Positions 48,516-59,922 are shown, numbered from the stretch's first letter. The stretch: DNA of 64,000 bases from Tillus elongatus (GCA_964006375.1 OZ023263.1:130903954-130967953), one strand, 5' to 3'. The notes: a model not told the origin generated them from the sequence alone. Program-made: numbers and translations.

Positions 48516-49474
48516 TAGTTGAAATTAGCTACTTCGAAAAGGTCCAGAGCAAAAAACTAATGGAATAATACTTTTTTTTGTTTGTTGAGAAGTTGACAAA
48601 TAATTTAAGAATTATATTTTTTATTTCATGATTAAGACGCTATGATTGAAGAAGCTTGTTATATTTTTAGAATGTGGTATTAATTATTTTAGTTTTTTGA
48701 TAATGAAATGTAAGTTTTTTTAAATATATTTTTGTTTCTTAAATTAAGTTATTTTTATTTGACATTTGACTTGTGATCTAATCCATTTTTATAAAGCCCA
48801 TTTAAAATTATAAACATAAATAATAATTTCTCAATAGTGGGTTTATAAAATTTTGCAGAGTAGCAGGTTTAGAAGTTTTGATGAGCAATGAGCACTTAAA
48901 GTAAGTATCTACACCGCAATGAGGTCCAGTTTGACACTTCTACACCTAATGGTCGTTTGTCCTATAAGTTGCCATCGTCAAAAAATGTATCGTACTCATC
49001 TTCTGCTGTCAGCTGGGTTGAAAAACTATCATTTGGTAGGTATGTATTAGTTGTAATTCAAACGTTTATTATACGTCGTTAATACAAGCAGATTAACGTG
49101 ACAGATCCCGTTGATAAACATTAATTATAAACATATATTCTTCATGACAGATGATGGTTAAATCAACGTTGCAAAACCCTTGTTAATAAACATGTATAAA
49201 AAATGTATATTTTACGTTATTAACGGCAAATAGTTTAACGTTACAAATTCCCGTATATTCTCCATTACAGATGATGGTTAAATTAACGTTGTAAAATCCT
49301 TGTTAATAAACATGTAAGAAAAACGTATATTTAAACGTTAAAACATACATGTATAAAAACGTTTTTATATTGGTTTAATTATATGTTTATTCGGGCGACA
49401 TTTTTACCAAAATTAAACGAAAGGTAGCAGTTTCCTTTTAAACGTTTAATTAACGAACATGTGTTTACTGGGTA

Positions 49475-50428
49475 CCCTTATTATGAGGGCCAGCCTGGCT
49501 CTGGGGTACATTCCGAGGGCATGGAGGCTGGCCAGGGTTGTATTTATTTCTAAACCTGGGCGTCCAACAGACCAGGCAAAGTCCCTGAGGCCAATAAGTC
49601 TCATGTCGTTCTTGCTGAAAACTGGAAAAACTGCTCGACCGGCACATTAGGGGCGGTGTACTGGAAGCATATCCTCTACACTGCGGACAATATGCATACA
49701 GAGCAGGATTCTCAACAGAAACAGCACTGCACCAACTGGTGCTGAAACTGGAGAATACGCTGGAGAACAAGGAGGTGGCGCTGGGGGCCTTCCTAGACAT
49801 AGAGGGGGCCTTTAGCAACACCTCGTTCGGATCGGTTCTGGCAGCTGCCCGGGAGCGTGGAATAGAGGAGACCTGCTGCAGGTGGATCGGTTCCATGCTC
49901 AGGGACAGGGCGGTGTTCACGTCACTCGCGGGAGGGACTCTGCTGGCGGGAGTCGCGGCGGGGTGTACGCAGGGGAGCGTTCTGTCTCCCTTGCTCTGGT
50001 GCCTAGTCGTGGACGGCCTGCTGGGGAGGCTCTCGGGAAGGGGGTATGAGGTACAGGGCTATGCGGACGACTTTGTCATCATAGTCCATGCAACGGTGTT
50101 TCAGGCCGAGATGTACGCCATCCTGCACTGTGTGCGGGAGAACAAGAGGAGGGGCTACACCAACAAGCGGATCCTCATAGCCGCAGACAGCCAGGCAGCC
50201 GTTAAAACACTAAGTAGCCCACGGGTAAATTCCTGGCTGGTGAGTGAGTGCCGAGACGAGACAATCGACCTGGCTGGACAGGATGAGGTGACCCTCATCT
50301 GGGTGCCGGGTCACTCGGGGGCCAAAGGCAATGAAGAAGCTGACAGTCTCCCGAAGAGAGGGTCAGCAGAACCATTTATGAAACCAGAACCGGCTCTGGG
50401 CGTGTCAAAGAGCACTGCCAGGGATTAA
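49475..50428 (+). pseudogene. LINE ORF2 continued: RT joined directly to RNase H by a deletion
   Basis: Resumes with 'LIMRASLALGYIPRAWRLAR', 'KPGRPTDQAKSLRPISLMSF', a frameshift near 49620, then 'FLDIEGAFSNTSF', 'GCTQGSVLSPLLWCLVVDGL' and the catalytic YADDFVIIV at about 50060-50090. Directly after it the text is RNase H: 'AEMYAILHCV', 'ILIAADSQAAVKTL', 'VTLIWVPGHSGAKGNEEAD'. The thumb and linker normally between YADD and RNase H are missing, an internal in-frame deletion. The RNase H active-site residues E, D and the HSG..N.EAD block are visible; its first Asp was lost with the deletion. Ends ..STARD. Confidence 0.87.
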
Positions 50429-50479
50429 ATATGTTATTGAAGGTTGTGTTTAGAATGTAATAACAGTTCATAATAGTTT

Positions 50480-50630
50480 ATTTGTAATAAAGTGTTGTTA
50501 TACATCTAGAGGAAGCAGACTGTTTGTCTTATTATGGATCTAATACAATTTTTAAAAACATACAGCCGCATTATACACTTTCTAAAATTAAATAAATAGT
50601 AATATAAGTTTTGTTTGTATTATTACAGAT
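50480..50630 (+). other. Junction between LINE and the next gene remnant
   Basis: Contains 'aataaagtg' (possible LINE polyadenylation signal near 50487) and ends with 'gtattattacag', a good splice acceptor for the DUF7869-like remnant. Confidence 0.35.
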
Positions 50631-50633
50631 TTA

Positions 50634-52762
50634 ATGGAAACCTGTTGTAATAAGAGTAGTTCAAAAATGGTTCTGTCAGTTCTACAAAATGCAGGTGAAA
50701 CAAGTTTTGCATCCACCTCAAAGTATGTTTTGGCTTATGATGCAGACACCTGTCCTAGAAGGTCCAAAATGTTAATATCTGCTGCTTTAAATAAGAACCT
50801 TCGCGAAAAAATTAAAAAACCACCTGCGGTAAATGCAACTTCTAACAGTTGTTTAAAAGATTACGACTACATGCCCAGCGATTATTGTGGAAGCGATAGT
50901 AATTCAAGTAGCGAGGAAGGCAACACAGTTGTCGATGATAATACGGTTCCAGCCAGACTCTCTAATGTTGATGTAATTAATGGAGACTTCAGTAATAGTC
51001 ATGCAGTTTTTAACACTAATGTAACAATCAACAATAATAGCGTTGAATTTACTAAAAAAGGTACAGTGAGAAAACGGCAAAAATTTGCCTGTCTGTCAGT
51101 GAGAGAAAAAAACAAAAAACCTCTAGGGAACAAAAAAACCATTATGTGAAACCTGTTTGTGAAAAAAATAAGTGTAAGTTGAACTGTACCAAAAATATTC
51201 CAGATGATAGGCAGTTATTTTTAAACAATGAATTTTGGACAATTGAATCTAGAGAGAGAAAAGCATTCATTTTGCATCATATATCAACACATCCTGTCAA
51301 ACAAAGGACAACAGCATCAAGTGCTGAACCAAACAGGAGAAATAAATCACATGTATACATGCTTAACGACCCTGCTGGTGCTTTGCAGAGAGTTTGCAAA
51401 GTGTTTTTTCCTTGCCACGTTAGGGTATACCAAAGGTTGTGATAATGTCATTAGGCATGCATTAAGAAACCCGCAGAACTCTGTTGCACCAGCACCAGAT
51501 AAAAGAGGGACTCATCATATTCCTAATAATAAAATTGATGACCAAGTTATACGTGAACATATTATGTCCTTTAAGCCCACCATCTCCCATTACCGAAGGG
51601 AACATGCGCGCAATCGGCTCTACTTGCCAAGCGACCTTAGATGTTGTCTCATGCATAAGGATTTTATGCAAAAAAATCCCAGGTCTTCTTGGTTTTATTA
51701 AAAATATAGAGTGAACGCAAAACAAATGAATATATCCATTGTAAAGTTGGGTCATGAAGAGTGTGAAAGTTGTGAAACTTTCAATTTATATAATCCAAAT
51801 CATACAACAGACAACATTGACATGGATTATGACAGCTGCCAAACATGGAAATTTCATATAGACAGAGCCACCAAATCACGCGAAAAATACCGCGTAGACG
51901 CTGAAGGAGACCATCTTGAAAATAACAGTATAATATATTGTGCAGATCTTGAAAAAAGTTATCCTGCTTCCAAGGCTGGAAATGTTTAAAACAGCAATAT
52001 TCACCAATCGTCTGACAGTATACAATGAAAGCTTTGTGCCTGTTGGAAAAAAAACAACAAAAGAATTGCAGACCTTTTGCTGCTCTCTGGCATGAAGCCG
52101 TACTTGGGAGAAAGAAAGAGCAAATTATAAGCATATTCTATAACTTTCTGAAAACCAAAAGAGATGTGTCTAAAATTACAATGTGGCTAGATAACTGCAC
52201 AGCCCAGAACAAAAATTGGGCTTTGTTTTCATTTCTAATTTATATAGTGAATTCAGATGAAATTAGTGCAGACGAGATTGTTGTTAAATACTTTGAGCCG
52301 GGCCATACTTTTATGGCAGCAGACTCCTTCCATCACAGCGTTGAACTGGCAATGAAACGAATGTATGATTTTGATGATTTTGTACAAGTGGTAAAAAATG
52401 CTTCTCATGGGACAGAAGTGTTACCAATGCAACTAGGAAATTTTTTCGACCGGAAAGATTACTCTTCGCAATTTAAACTGGGACAAATTGTTCCAAGATC
52501 ATACTTGCAAAGTATAGTTCGAGAAAATTTTCAAAGAGGGTCCTTCAATATGGAGTAGAAAACAGATTTTGATGGAGAATCTAAAACAATCAACTTCGCC
52601 AATTCAAAAATTACGAAAAATAATAAATTACCAGAGCCGGTCATATGCAATAAGGCTAATGGAATATCACAACAAAGAAAGAAAGACATTGTACAAAATC
52701 TGGCGGGTATAATTAAGAAAAACCGACTAACATTTTGGGAGAATTTGCCCACATCTCACTGA
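50634..52762 (+). pseudogene. DUF7869-like, transposase-suspect gene, decayed
   Basis: An acceptor at 50630 opens the first frame (to 51149), polar and acidic, then frames 51146-51442, 51228-51701, 51711-51989 and 52025-52762 follow in order. Conserved blocks of a family repeated in insects and cnidarians (recalled as DUF7869) are visible: 'CKLNC', a helix 'REFAKCFFLATLGYTKG', 'DKRGTHHIPNNKI', 'VIREHIMSFKPTISHYRRE', 'LYLPSDLRCC', 'CESCE' zinc-like pair, 'ITMWLDNCTAQNKNWALFSF', 'FEPGHTFMAADSFHHSVE'. The D-N-C..QNKN and GH..D..H motifs look like an RNase H-fold nuclease core. At least four frameshifts and an in-frame TAG at 52556 break it; the frame stays open for 68 codons beyond that stop ('KKDIVQNLAGIIKKNRLTFW'). 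Confidence 0.7.
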
Positions 52763-53650
52763 TAAAACTTATTATTGTCTTATGGTAATGATTATTATAT
52801 TAGCTAAATTTTTTTCAAAATTTAATTAGAATATTGATTTTATTTTAAGTTGTGGTTAAGAATAAATTATAATTATTGTATTACGATAGTTATTATATAA
52901 GCTAGACAGTTTTTTCCTAAATTTGATTATCTGTTTTTTGAAATTGTAGTTCAGAACCAATAAATAACGTAATGCCTTAAAATGTGTATTTGAAAGTATT
53001 TTCGGTACTATTTATTTCCAGCAAAATTCATATATTATTGCAAATGTTGACCAAACGTAACTGAAAAAAACTGACATCAATTTCCTAAGCAAAGTGGACG
53101 TATCTCATTTTTTTGTTGTAAAAAGTACGTTTTTAGAAAAATCGCAACGACATTAATTTTATATCTATTTAAAGATGTGATATGCAAAATATAGAAAAAA
53201 ATAATTACAAAATAACACGTGCTGAACATAGCTTTCTAAAATGTTAATTATCTCAGAAATAACAAATATTCAGATGCGTCATTTTGGCTTAGGAGCGTAG
53301 TGTAGAGACAGGTTTACTACTATGTTTTGTTGTTTACGTTGCAGAAGTAAAATGCTAATTTACTTATATTTGTGTTTTTTCCTCCTTTCAGAATATTTAT
53401 TTTTTATATGTAGGTAAATAACTGTCATCGTTTAAATTTCCTTCTTGACTTACTATAAAAACATAATCGTTTGTGGAGTAGATGGCCCTGAACGCTCGTT
53501 TATGTCAGATATATAAAAACGTCACTTAGAATTTTAATTTATCTTAACAAGAGTTGCATCAAATGCATTTTTATGTTCTGGGGGTTATTCCGTTCTGTTT
53601 CAAATTTCTTAGTCGCCCACACTTTAAATTCCTAACATCAAAATAACAAA
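52763..53650. other. No gene seen
   Basis: AT-rich DNA; AATAAA-like signals near 52860 and 52962 could belong to the preceding gene remnant. Confidence 0.35.
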
Positions 53651-53805
53651 ATACTTCCCCACGAAATATCGTGGGGAAGTATTTTTTTCTACGCCTTTCT
53701 TAATTAGATAGAAAGGTCGGAAAATCTTATATTTAAGATTTTGCGACCTTTCTTTAAATAAATTTTAAAAAAATCTAATTAAGAAAGGTCGTAGAATCTT
53801 AAAAA
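53651..53805. repeat. Adjacent and nested palindromes
   Basis: First hairpin 53652-53684: TACTTCCCCACGA and its complement around a 5-6-base loop. Second structure 53690-53800: outer arms 'cctttcttaattagat' and 'atctaattaagaaaggt', enclosing a separate hairpin 'agaaaggtcggaaaatctt'/'aagattttgcgacctttct' (53711-53757). The inner and outer arms share the AGAAAGGTCG word, so several alternative folds exist. Confidence 0.8.
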
Positions 53806-55000
53806 TCATAAAAAATCATAAAAATACCAAAAAAAGTGAATATTCGCCTGGCTCTGGTTGAAGCATTTTATTTAAGTCGGAAATAATAAAAACACTTGGT
53901 AAAACATTACAGTACCTATACACTACTAGACCCAGATATTCACGATGATATGAGTAATTAATATATTTTATCCGTTATTAACATCGAGAGTAGTCGTAAG
54001 CATAAAACACAGTATAGTATGTCTAAGCTTAATTGAATACGTATATCTAGTATAGTTTTACCAAGCCCTTTTTTTAATTACTTATAATATTTATCATTTT
54101 TAGAACAAAAAATTTTAAGCAATTTTTTTTAATTCTAAAACGTAAATAATTCCTAAAGTGCCTCTTATTATTTAGCTATTTTACAGATTGCAAACGACTA
54201 TCTTGGTAGCACCTCACCTTCAAATCACCTGTGCAATTTTTCAAGTCAACAGATGATAAATGAGCGTCGCTAATTTCAGTACGGTCAACGAATTAGCGGG
54301 AATTTTAATCGTTGTTGTCACCGGATGATTGATTTTTTACGTTATTAAGCACACTGCAAAAACTAAATGAAATATGAAAGCGGCAGGCCTGTTTTTAAAA
54401 GGTCCAATTCCCTGTGCTGTTATCATACACTGTCAAAACAAAAAATCCGCTGTGTCAAAAAATCATTACAAATATGTATGAAAGGCAGTAAATATATGTA
54501 TATAATGATTACACCACGCCCATCTTAGTACTCGCGTTTATACAGAATGGTCCAAAGCCATAGAGTAACTGTAAATTCTGGGCGTAAAAGTAATGAAAAC
54601 TAGCCAAAATATGCCAAAATAAAATAATGCTTCTCTACGGAGTGTTGCACGTTGATTTTCAATTTTTTATTTATTTCGTAATTTAGCCAGCTTTTAAAAG
54701 AATAGCGCGAAACCCAGGAAACGGAAAGTCTTAGTCTGGTCTTACTTTTCAGGTTGCTAATAGTTTTGAATAGAAATTGTTCTAAAATAACATTTTCAAT
54801 GTAACCTTCTATTGCAATTTTCATCAACAAATTTATTAACTGTTTATTTTTAAAGAAAAAATGTATACCTACTTTGTAGCTTGAAGAGATTTGCTTTTTA
54901 ATCATTCATGCAAGGGAACATTCAGACCACTGTCAGCATTATTTCTTTACTAATAATCCAAGTAAACATTGAACATCACAACCAAAACACTTATTCCAAT
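53806..55000. other. No gene seen
   Basis: AT-rich DNA. A 101-codon minus-strand ORF at 54600-54905 is unrecognised. Confidence 0.35.
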
Positions 55001-55002
55001 TA

Positions 55003-55370
55003 GAGCCTCGCTGGTTCAGTGGTAGGAACGTGTGCCTCTGAACCGAAAAGTCCTGGGTTCGATCCCATAGTTCTACTTTCACTTTTTCAGTACATGACAA
55101 CATTAATATCAAACGAGGTTATGGCATTGTTTTTGAGCAATCTTGCGGAACGTGCAGACATACATCTGTATGTCTGCACGTTCCGCCCTTCGGAAAGGCA
55201 TCGGTCCCGTTTCCATGCGACGTTAGGAACGTTAAAGATATGTACCCACCTTAGGGGTTCGGCAAAATTTCCAGGATAGTAAGTTGAAACTGCTCTCTGA
55301 CGTTGGTGATTGGCCATAGTCGCGACGATAAAGAAAATGAACCACATACAAACACACACACTTATTCTAA
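55003..55370 (+). mobile_element. tRNA-derived SINE
   Basis: The head at 55003-55070 has a pol III A box (TGGTTCAGTGG) and B box (GGTTCGATCCC) at normal spacing, but no matching acceptor stem and a poor anticodon stem, so it is not a tRNA gene. The body holds a perfect 19-bp hairpin, 'cccttcggaaaggcatcgg' and 'ggggttcggcaaaatttcc', and ends near an (ACAC)n run. The boundaries are approximate; no flanking duplication was resolved. Confidence 0.65.
55145..55186. repeat. Perfect 19-bp inverted repeat with a 4-base loop in the SINE body
   Basis: GCGGAACGTGCAGACATAC and its exact reverse complement separated by ATCT. Confidence 0.95.
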
Positions 55371-55964
55371 GTTTCCACGAAGTTTTATCGAGAATTGTTT
55401 AAATGATTAAATAAAAAAAATTGTAATTCAATTTTTAACACCCTGTTTTTCTTAGACGAGCAGTATTTTATTAAGATATATTTGGCTTATTCTCATAATT
55501 TTCATTCCTAGAAGCTATAGTTACCCTACGGACTAAGCTGCATCCAGAATTGATTAAAACGAGACGTCGGCTCTCCTTTTTGGAACAATTTTCAAGAAAA
55601 TTCTGCATAGAACGGTGGGTATAGTTGGTTGGGTTATAAGGAAACTTGGGAAAAAGAAAGTCTAAGGCTTTAGTCTGCTTACTCCTCTGATCTTAACCAA
55701 ACTTTCCTTAACGTTTCAGTTTGTTTTGCCCAAACCCAAAAGAGATATGTCTAGTGTTGAACACACCGTAAAGACGATTTCTATTAAGGTATACTACTTT
55801 CTAAGATCGCTTCAGAACAGAAACTGAAACGCCAAGTTTTAGGAAATCCTGGACGTGGTTTAACCCGGGAAACAAGTATTTCACTAAGTGAAGATACGAA
55901 CCTGTGGTGAACACTGATAACCACACTTGGAGAACCTAAATCACCACAACACATTAAAAAAAAT
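55371..55964. other. No gene seen
   Basis: No recognisable coding or repeat content. Confidence 0.35.
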
Positions 55965-56072
55965 CTGACGATCGTTTCACTAACCAGGTTAGCGTCATCA
56001 GAGGATGAAAACCTAGGTTTTAAATTTCTCATCCTCCGATGACGCTAATTTGATTAGTGAAACGATCGTCAG
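55965..56072. repeat. 108-bp inverted repeat (foldback)
   Basis: Arms of about 45 bp: CTGACGATCGTTTCACTAA, 'ttagcgtcatc.gaggatga' and their reverse complements, with small mismatches and a roughly 20-bp centre ('aaacctaggttttaaattt'). Confidence 0.92.
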
Positions 56073-56189
56073 GGTTTTTAAAATATGTTGTGATTTGAGT
56101 TAGAGATATCTCTGGGGAAGTATATGCGTCCGGATTTTTAGGCCTCCACTGGGGGCAAGAAATGGACAATTGACCACGCTTTGTTACTT

Positions 56190-56895
56190 GGGAACTGGTT
56201 TCCAGATGATACCGCCTTGGGTTGAGCGCTGGCTAGTTTCGTGTGTAAAGACGACACCAGGAAGGGGGGAGGGTATCTCTAATGAGTGTTATACACCCCC
56301 CACTAAGTGCTTGGAAACGGATGGACGACCTCGCTTGGGTAATGCCTGAGAGCGGGCCTCGATGGGATGTCGCCTTGAGTATAGCACTGGTGGGTGTCGG
56401 GTCTAGACGAACCCCGAAAAGAGCTGAGATCTCTAGAGGTGGATTACAACTGATCGAAACTGGTAAAGGACATCACTTGAAATGCTCGGGTGCGGGACTT
56501 CATGATACCGCCTCGAGTCAAACACTGACAGATGTCGGGTCCAAACGAAATCGGAGAGAGGTTGTCTGTCTTTGATTTTCGAAACTGGCAAGCGACTTCA
56601 TTCAGCTACCAGTACACCTGTCAAACCATTTTTCACCCTTTGTTGGGTGAAATTTAAGCACTGGAGGGTGTCGAGTCTACACGAACTCAAAGACAGGTTA
56701 TATCTCTTTTTGGGCTTAGAAATGGGCAAGCGACTTCACTCAGTATACCTTTTTTTAAAACTTTCACCCTTAAAAAAAGATGGGTGAATTTGACGGGTGA
56801 CACTTAAGCAATTAGACGTGAGTGACAGTAGAGCTAAGGTCGCGGTGGAGGGACTGAGATAGCCTACTCACAATGAATCTAATCTAATCTAATTG
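56190..56895 (+). repeat. Degenerate repeats ending in a (TAATC)n tail
   Basis: Phrases such as 'gataccgcctcgagtcaaac', 'gtgtcgggtctagacgaac' and 'ggcaagcgacttca' recur about every 110-180 bp (56210, 56370, 56510, 56670). The block ends with 'aatctaatctaatctaat' at 56875-56893, like a retroposon tail. It is more GC-rich than its surroundings. The class is unknown. Confidence 0.5.
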
Positions 56896-56989
56896 TTAAT
56901 GCTGTAAACAAAATTACTATATCTTTCAATGATTGATAATTTGTAGTATTCTTGTTAAGACTACTATTTGCCGAAAATATAAAAAGCCT

Positions 56990-57200
56990 GGATGCCGCAA
57001 GTGCCTTATGATAGTGAATTTTCATAAACACGTTTTTAATGGAAAATGTGTCTTTTTGAATGAAAGGTATGAAATTTGAGTATAACCTATATGGTAAAAA
57101 CAATGTACCATATTTTCATTAAAATAACTTTATTGTTTGAAAAAGTGCGAAATTTTCCAAAAATAAACTTAAAATGTTCCCGAAAAAACTCTGGTCCGAT
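56990..57200 (-). repeat. Half copy of the MITE-like module, inverted
   Basis: 'gatgccgcaagtgccttatg' and 'atagtgaattttcataaac', then text matching the reverse complement of 7395-7570 ('ataaacttaaaatgttcccg'). The other end is missing. Confidence 0.65.
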
Positions 57201-57833
57201 ATTTCTGGACAACGAAATTTTTCAAACTATTCACACATCTGCCAGGATATAACTATCCACAAAAAGTTTGTCACAAAAAAATCAAAAAAATAATGTTTGC
57301 ATGAAAATGCGTCATTTTCTCAACAAAAATTGGCTTAGTATGTTACACAAAAATTATATTATTCACGAAAATTTGCTTAACAATAATTTTTCATGATAAT
57401 GTGAAATATTTTTTTTACATTATCATTGGAATAAAAATGTGTTTTTATACAGGTTGTGCCTTCATAGCCTGTCAAGATGGAAATTAAAACGGGATATTTC
57501 TATTCCAAAGCGTTCTATCCACATAGGTCTGGAACTTCTATCAACAATGTCCTATACCTAAATAGCACAATTTCTGAGATATTTATATTTTTTTGAACCG
57601 TATCAACCGCTATGATTAATAGATGTGTGTAAGGGTAATTAATGAGACTTATAAATTATATAAGTCGCAGCAACTGCCTGAGGGCCTGAATTTGTCTTCT
57701 TCCCGCCGAAGCCGGTGATAAAACACACCTTGCCATCGTGATTCAGACACTTTATCCACAACTCCAATAGGAAAGCACTTTTGGAATTTATACATGAGTG
57801 CGTATATGAAAATAGTAGACAATGTTAGGCAAG
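57201..57833. other. No gene seen
   Basis: AT-rich DNA; may hold the unrecognisable middle of the transposon whose coding end follows. Confidence 0.3.
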
Positions 57834-58050
57834 AAAAATTGCCAACAAGATCGCCATTGACACCGTGTAATTTTTATATGTGGAGCGTATAATAAAGTTC
57901 AAGGTTTGTGAGGTGCATGTCCAACATAAAGAGGAACTAATCCAACGCATAACGCAACCTTTCATCGACTTAGATCCAGACGAGATACGAAGAAGGACCA
58001 CCACATTGGTGAATTTCAGAGCGTTTGAACCAAAACGGAGGAACTTTAAA
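57834..58050 (+). pseudogene. C-terminal remnant of a mariner/IS630-type transposase
   Basis: The first frame reads LPTRSPLTPCNFYMW, matching the conserved 'RSPDLTPCDFYLWG' block that holds the third catalytic acid; here that Asp codon is Asn (aat). After a frameshift near 57885, 57891-58030 reads 'KFKVCEVHVQHKEELIQRIT' and 'IDLDPDEIRRRTTTLVNFR', the usual tail. A dead fragment of a family distinct from that at 16232-16600, as far as can be judged. Confidence 0.65.
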
Positions 58051-58516
58051 TTTTTAAGTCTAGCTCACATCACAAGTTGTTTTTTCCTCTGTTATCTGTG
58101 TATAATCTAATTTACTTGACTCTAGAAATAAGAATTCAATTAATTCAATGTCACTGTACGATTGTCATGTAACTTCAATAGTTCTGTTATTACATTTACA
58201 ATAATAGAACCATAATAAATGAATGTTCAACGTTGTATTACTAATCCTGATTCCTTGTTTAAAGAAGAATAATTGAGCGAGACATATGCATTCTGAAGTA
58301 GAACCTTAAACATTACCATTGGCATTAAGTGGTTTGAATTGACTAGCCTGTTCGCCTGTATCAACAGTGAAGTGAACCGAGGTTAAGTCTGGCGACTGCT
58401 GACAAGGGTGTTTTTACCTGTTCATCAAACAACCAATATTTTCCACTGGTGGTAATCATTGCAGTATTTTAGGTAATTTTTAAGACAGTCAGATCATCAT
58501 GAATAAAAAGAGTTCA

Positions 58517-58552
58517 GGACGCAGCAAGTGCGTTATAGTACTGAATTTTCAT
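58517..58552 (+). repeat. Isolated copy of the MITE-like end
   Basis: 'ggacgcagcaagtgcgttat' followed by 'actgaattttcataa'. Confidence 0.6.
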
Positions 58553-58829
58553 AAGAATTGTACACTATTAGTAATATATATTATTAAAACTAATTCTTTA
58601 AATTTAAATGGACCTTGGATATCGGTTTTAGAGTCTCAGTATGTAATTATTTGAAAAAATTTATATTCTATATGGAGCTAAAAAATAAAAATTTGGTCTT
58701 AGATATAATATGTAAGAACTGCAAGTGTTTTTAAGAAAATTGTGTTAAAAATGCCATTAAAGGTACAAAAGTTTCTCAGAAAAAATTAATTACAAAGGAA
58801 ATGTACCTGTCAAACTATAAACATCACAG

Positions 58830-58955
58830 GTATTTTCCTTATTAAATGCTGGTTTTGTTTTAGTCAACCCATCCAATTTCTGCAAACAATAAACAACAAA
58901 AAAGGTTTTTAAAACAAATTTGTAGTTATCCGCGAAGCTCATTATATTATTTTTC
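58830..58955 (+). repeat. Direct repeat R3, copy 1
   Basis: Matches 59705-59838: 'tttctgcaaacaa', 'ttttaaaacaaatttgta', 'gcgaagctcatt' and 'ttatttt' in the same order. No ORF. Confidence 0.6.
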
Positions 58956-59384
58956 TTTAATTTAGTACCCACGATGCGTTTACATAGGTGTTACTATGGT
59001 TCAAGATTGAAGATTTATTGGGCTATCGGATTTGAAATATTTCTACGAAAATGTTCTACAGTAACACACTTGCTTTCCAACACTTATATACAGTTGCTGT
59101 ATCCATACTTTTTGAAAATGATAAAATATTGCAGCTTACTATGTAAGACTGACAAACAAGGCAACCTGAAAATCATTTTTGAGAAAATATTTAAAATAAT
59201 TAAATGAGGTAACAATTTAAACATAAATTGAAAATCTTGGTTCACTGCTACTTCGCGGGGGTTCTCCTTCCCCTTCTGCACGCCTACCGTCAACCTCAAT
59301 GTATAAACAAGAGTAATGTAAACAAACAAAATTCGTTTGGAACAACCCCTAAGAAAGTTAAGGTAATAGAGGTTCTGCGCGCGG

Positions 59385-59660
59385 AAAGAGGATTGTAAGG
59401 AAGTATAGCTGCAAAATGGGATAAAGTCAGCTTAAAGAGGTTCAACTAAGCTGTTTCTTCCGCACTTTCCGCTCACATTTCCTTTTTATATTCTTCTCCA
59501 CCAAGCACCCCTAATCACTCTTGGTCCCGTAACTTTCCTGTGGACTGTTTGCAAGAAATTATTCTTGTGGTTTGGGCATTCAGAAGGGGTTCTAGGCATA
59601 TTTCTGAAAATATTTTTCTAAACAAACCTAATCTGCAAATTTACCGAAAATTTACTTTTT
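59385..59660 (+). repeat. Dispersed repeat R2, copy 2
   Basis: Same orientation match to 18885-19145 (see there). Confidence 0.6.
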
Positions 59661-59704
59661 ATTTACAAACGGATTGCATGTATTGAATTATAGGTGGCAG
59701 GTAA

Positions 59705-59838
59705 GTATTTTCCATATTAATCGATTGAATGATCGGTTTTAATCAACTCAATCGAACCAGTTTCTGCAAACAACATAAGAAAAAAGTTTTTTAAAACAAA
59801 TTTGTAATTATCTGTGAAGCTCATTGTGTTATTTTTAA
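59705..59838 (+). repeat. Direct repeat R3, copy 2
   Basis: Matches 58830-58955; ends at an (AT)n tract, whereas copy 1 continues into non-repeat DNA. Confidence 0.6.

Positions 59839-59840
<2 letters not shown>

Positions 59841-59919
<79 letters not shown>
59841..59919. repeat. (AT)n microsatellite
   Basis: A pure AT run. Confidence 0.9.

Positions 59920-59922
<3 letters not shown>

Larger units (their letters stand above)
46717..49472. mobile_element. 2.76-kb non-autonomous TIR element with TA duplication, inside the LINE
   Basis: Starts CCCAATAAACACGCGTG and ends with the inverse of CCCAGTAAACACATG, flanked by TA on both sides (46715-46716 and 49473-49474). Removing it joins the LINE frame exactly (..VLT|LIMRASLALG..). 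Both ends carry many TAAACGTT/AACGTTTA words; the middle has an (AT)n tract (48290-48353). No transposase ORF is visible. The TA duplication suggests a Tc1/mariner-type enzyme in trans (inference). Confidence 0.8.

Noticed and set aside
55010..55075. A functional tRNA gene
   Set aside because: A and B boxes are good, but the acceptor stem does not pair and the anticodon stem is poor; a SINE head fits better.
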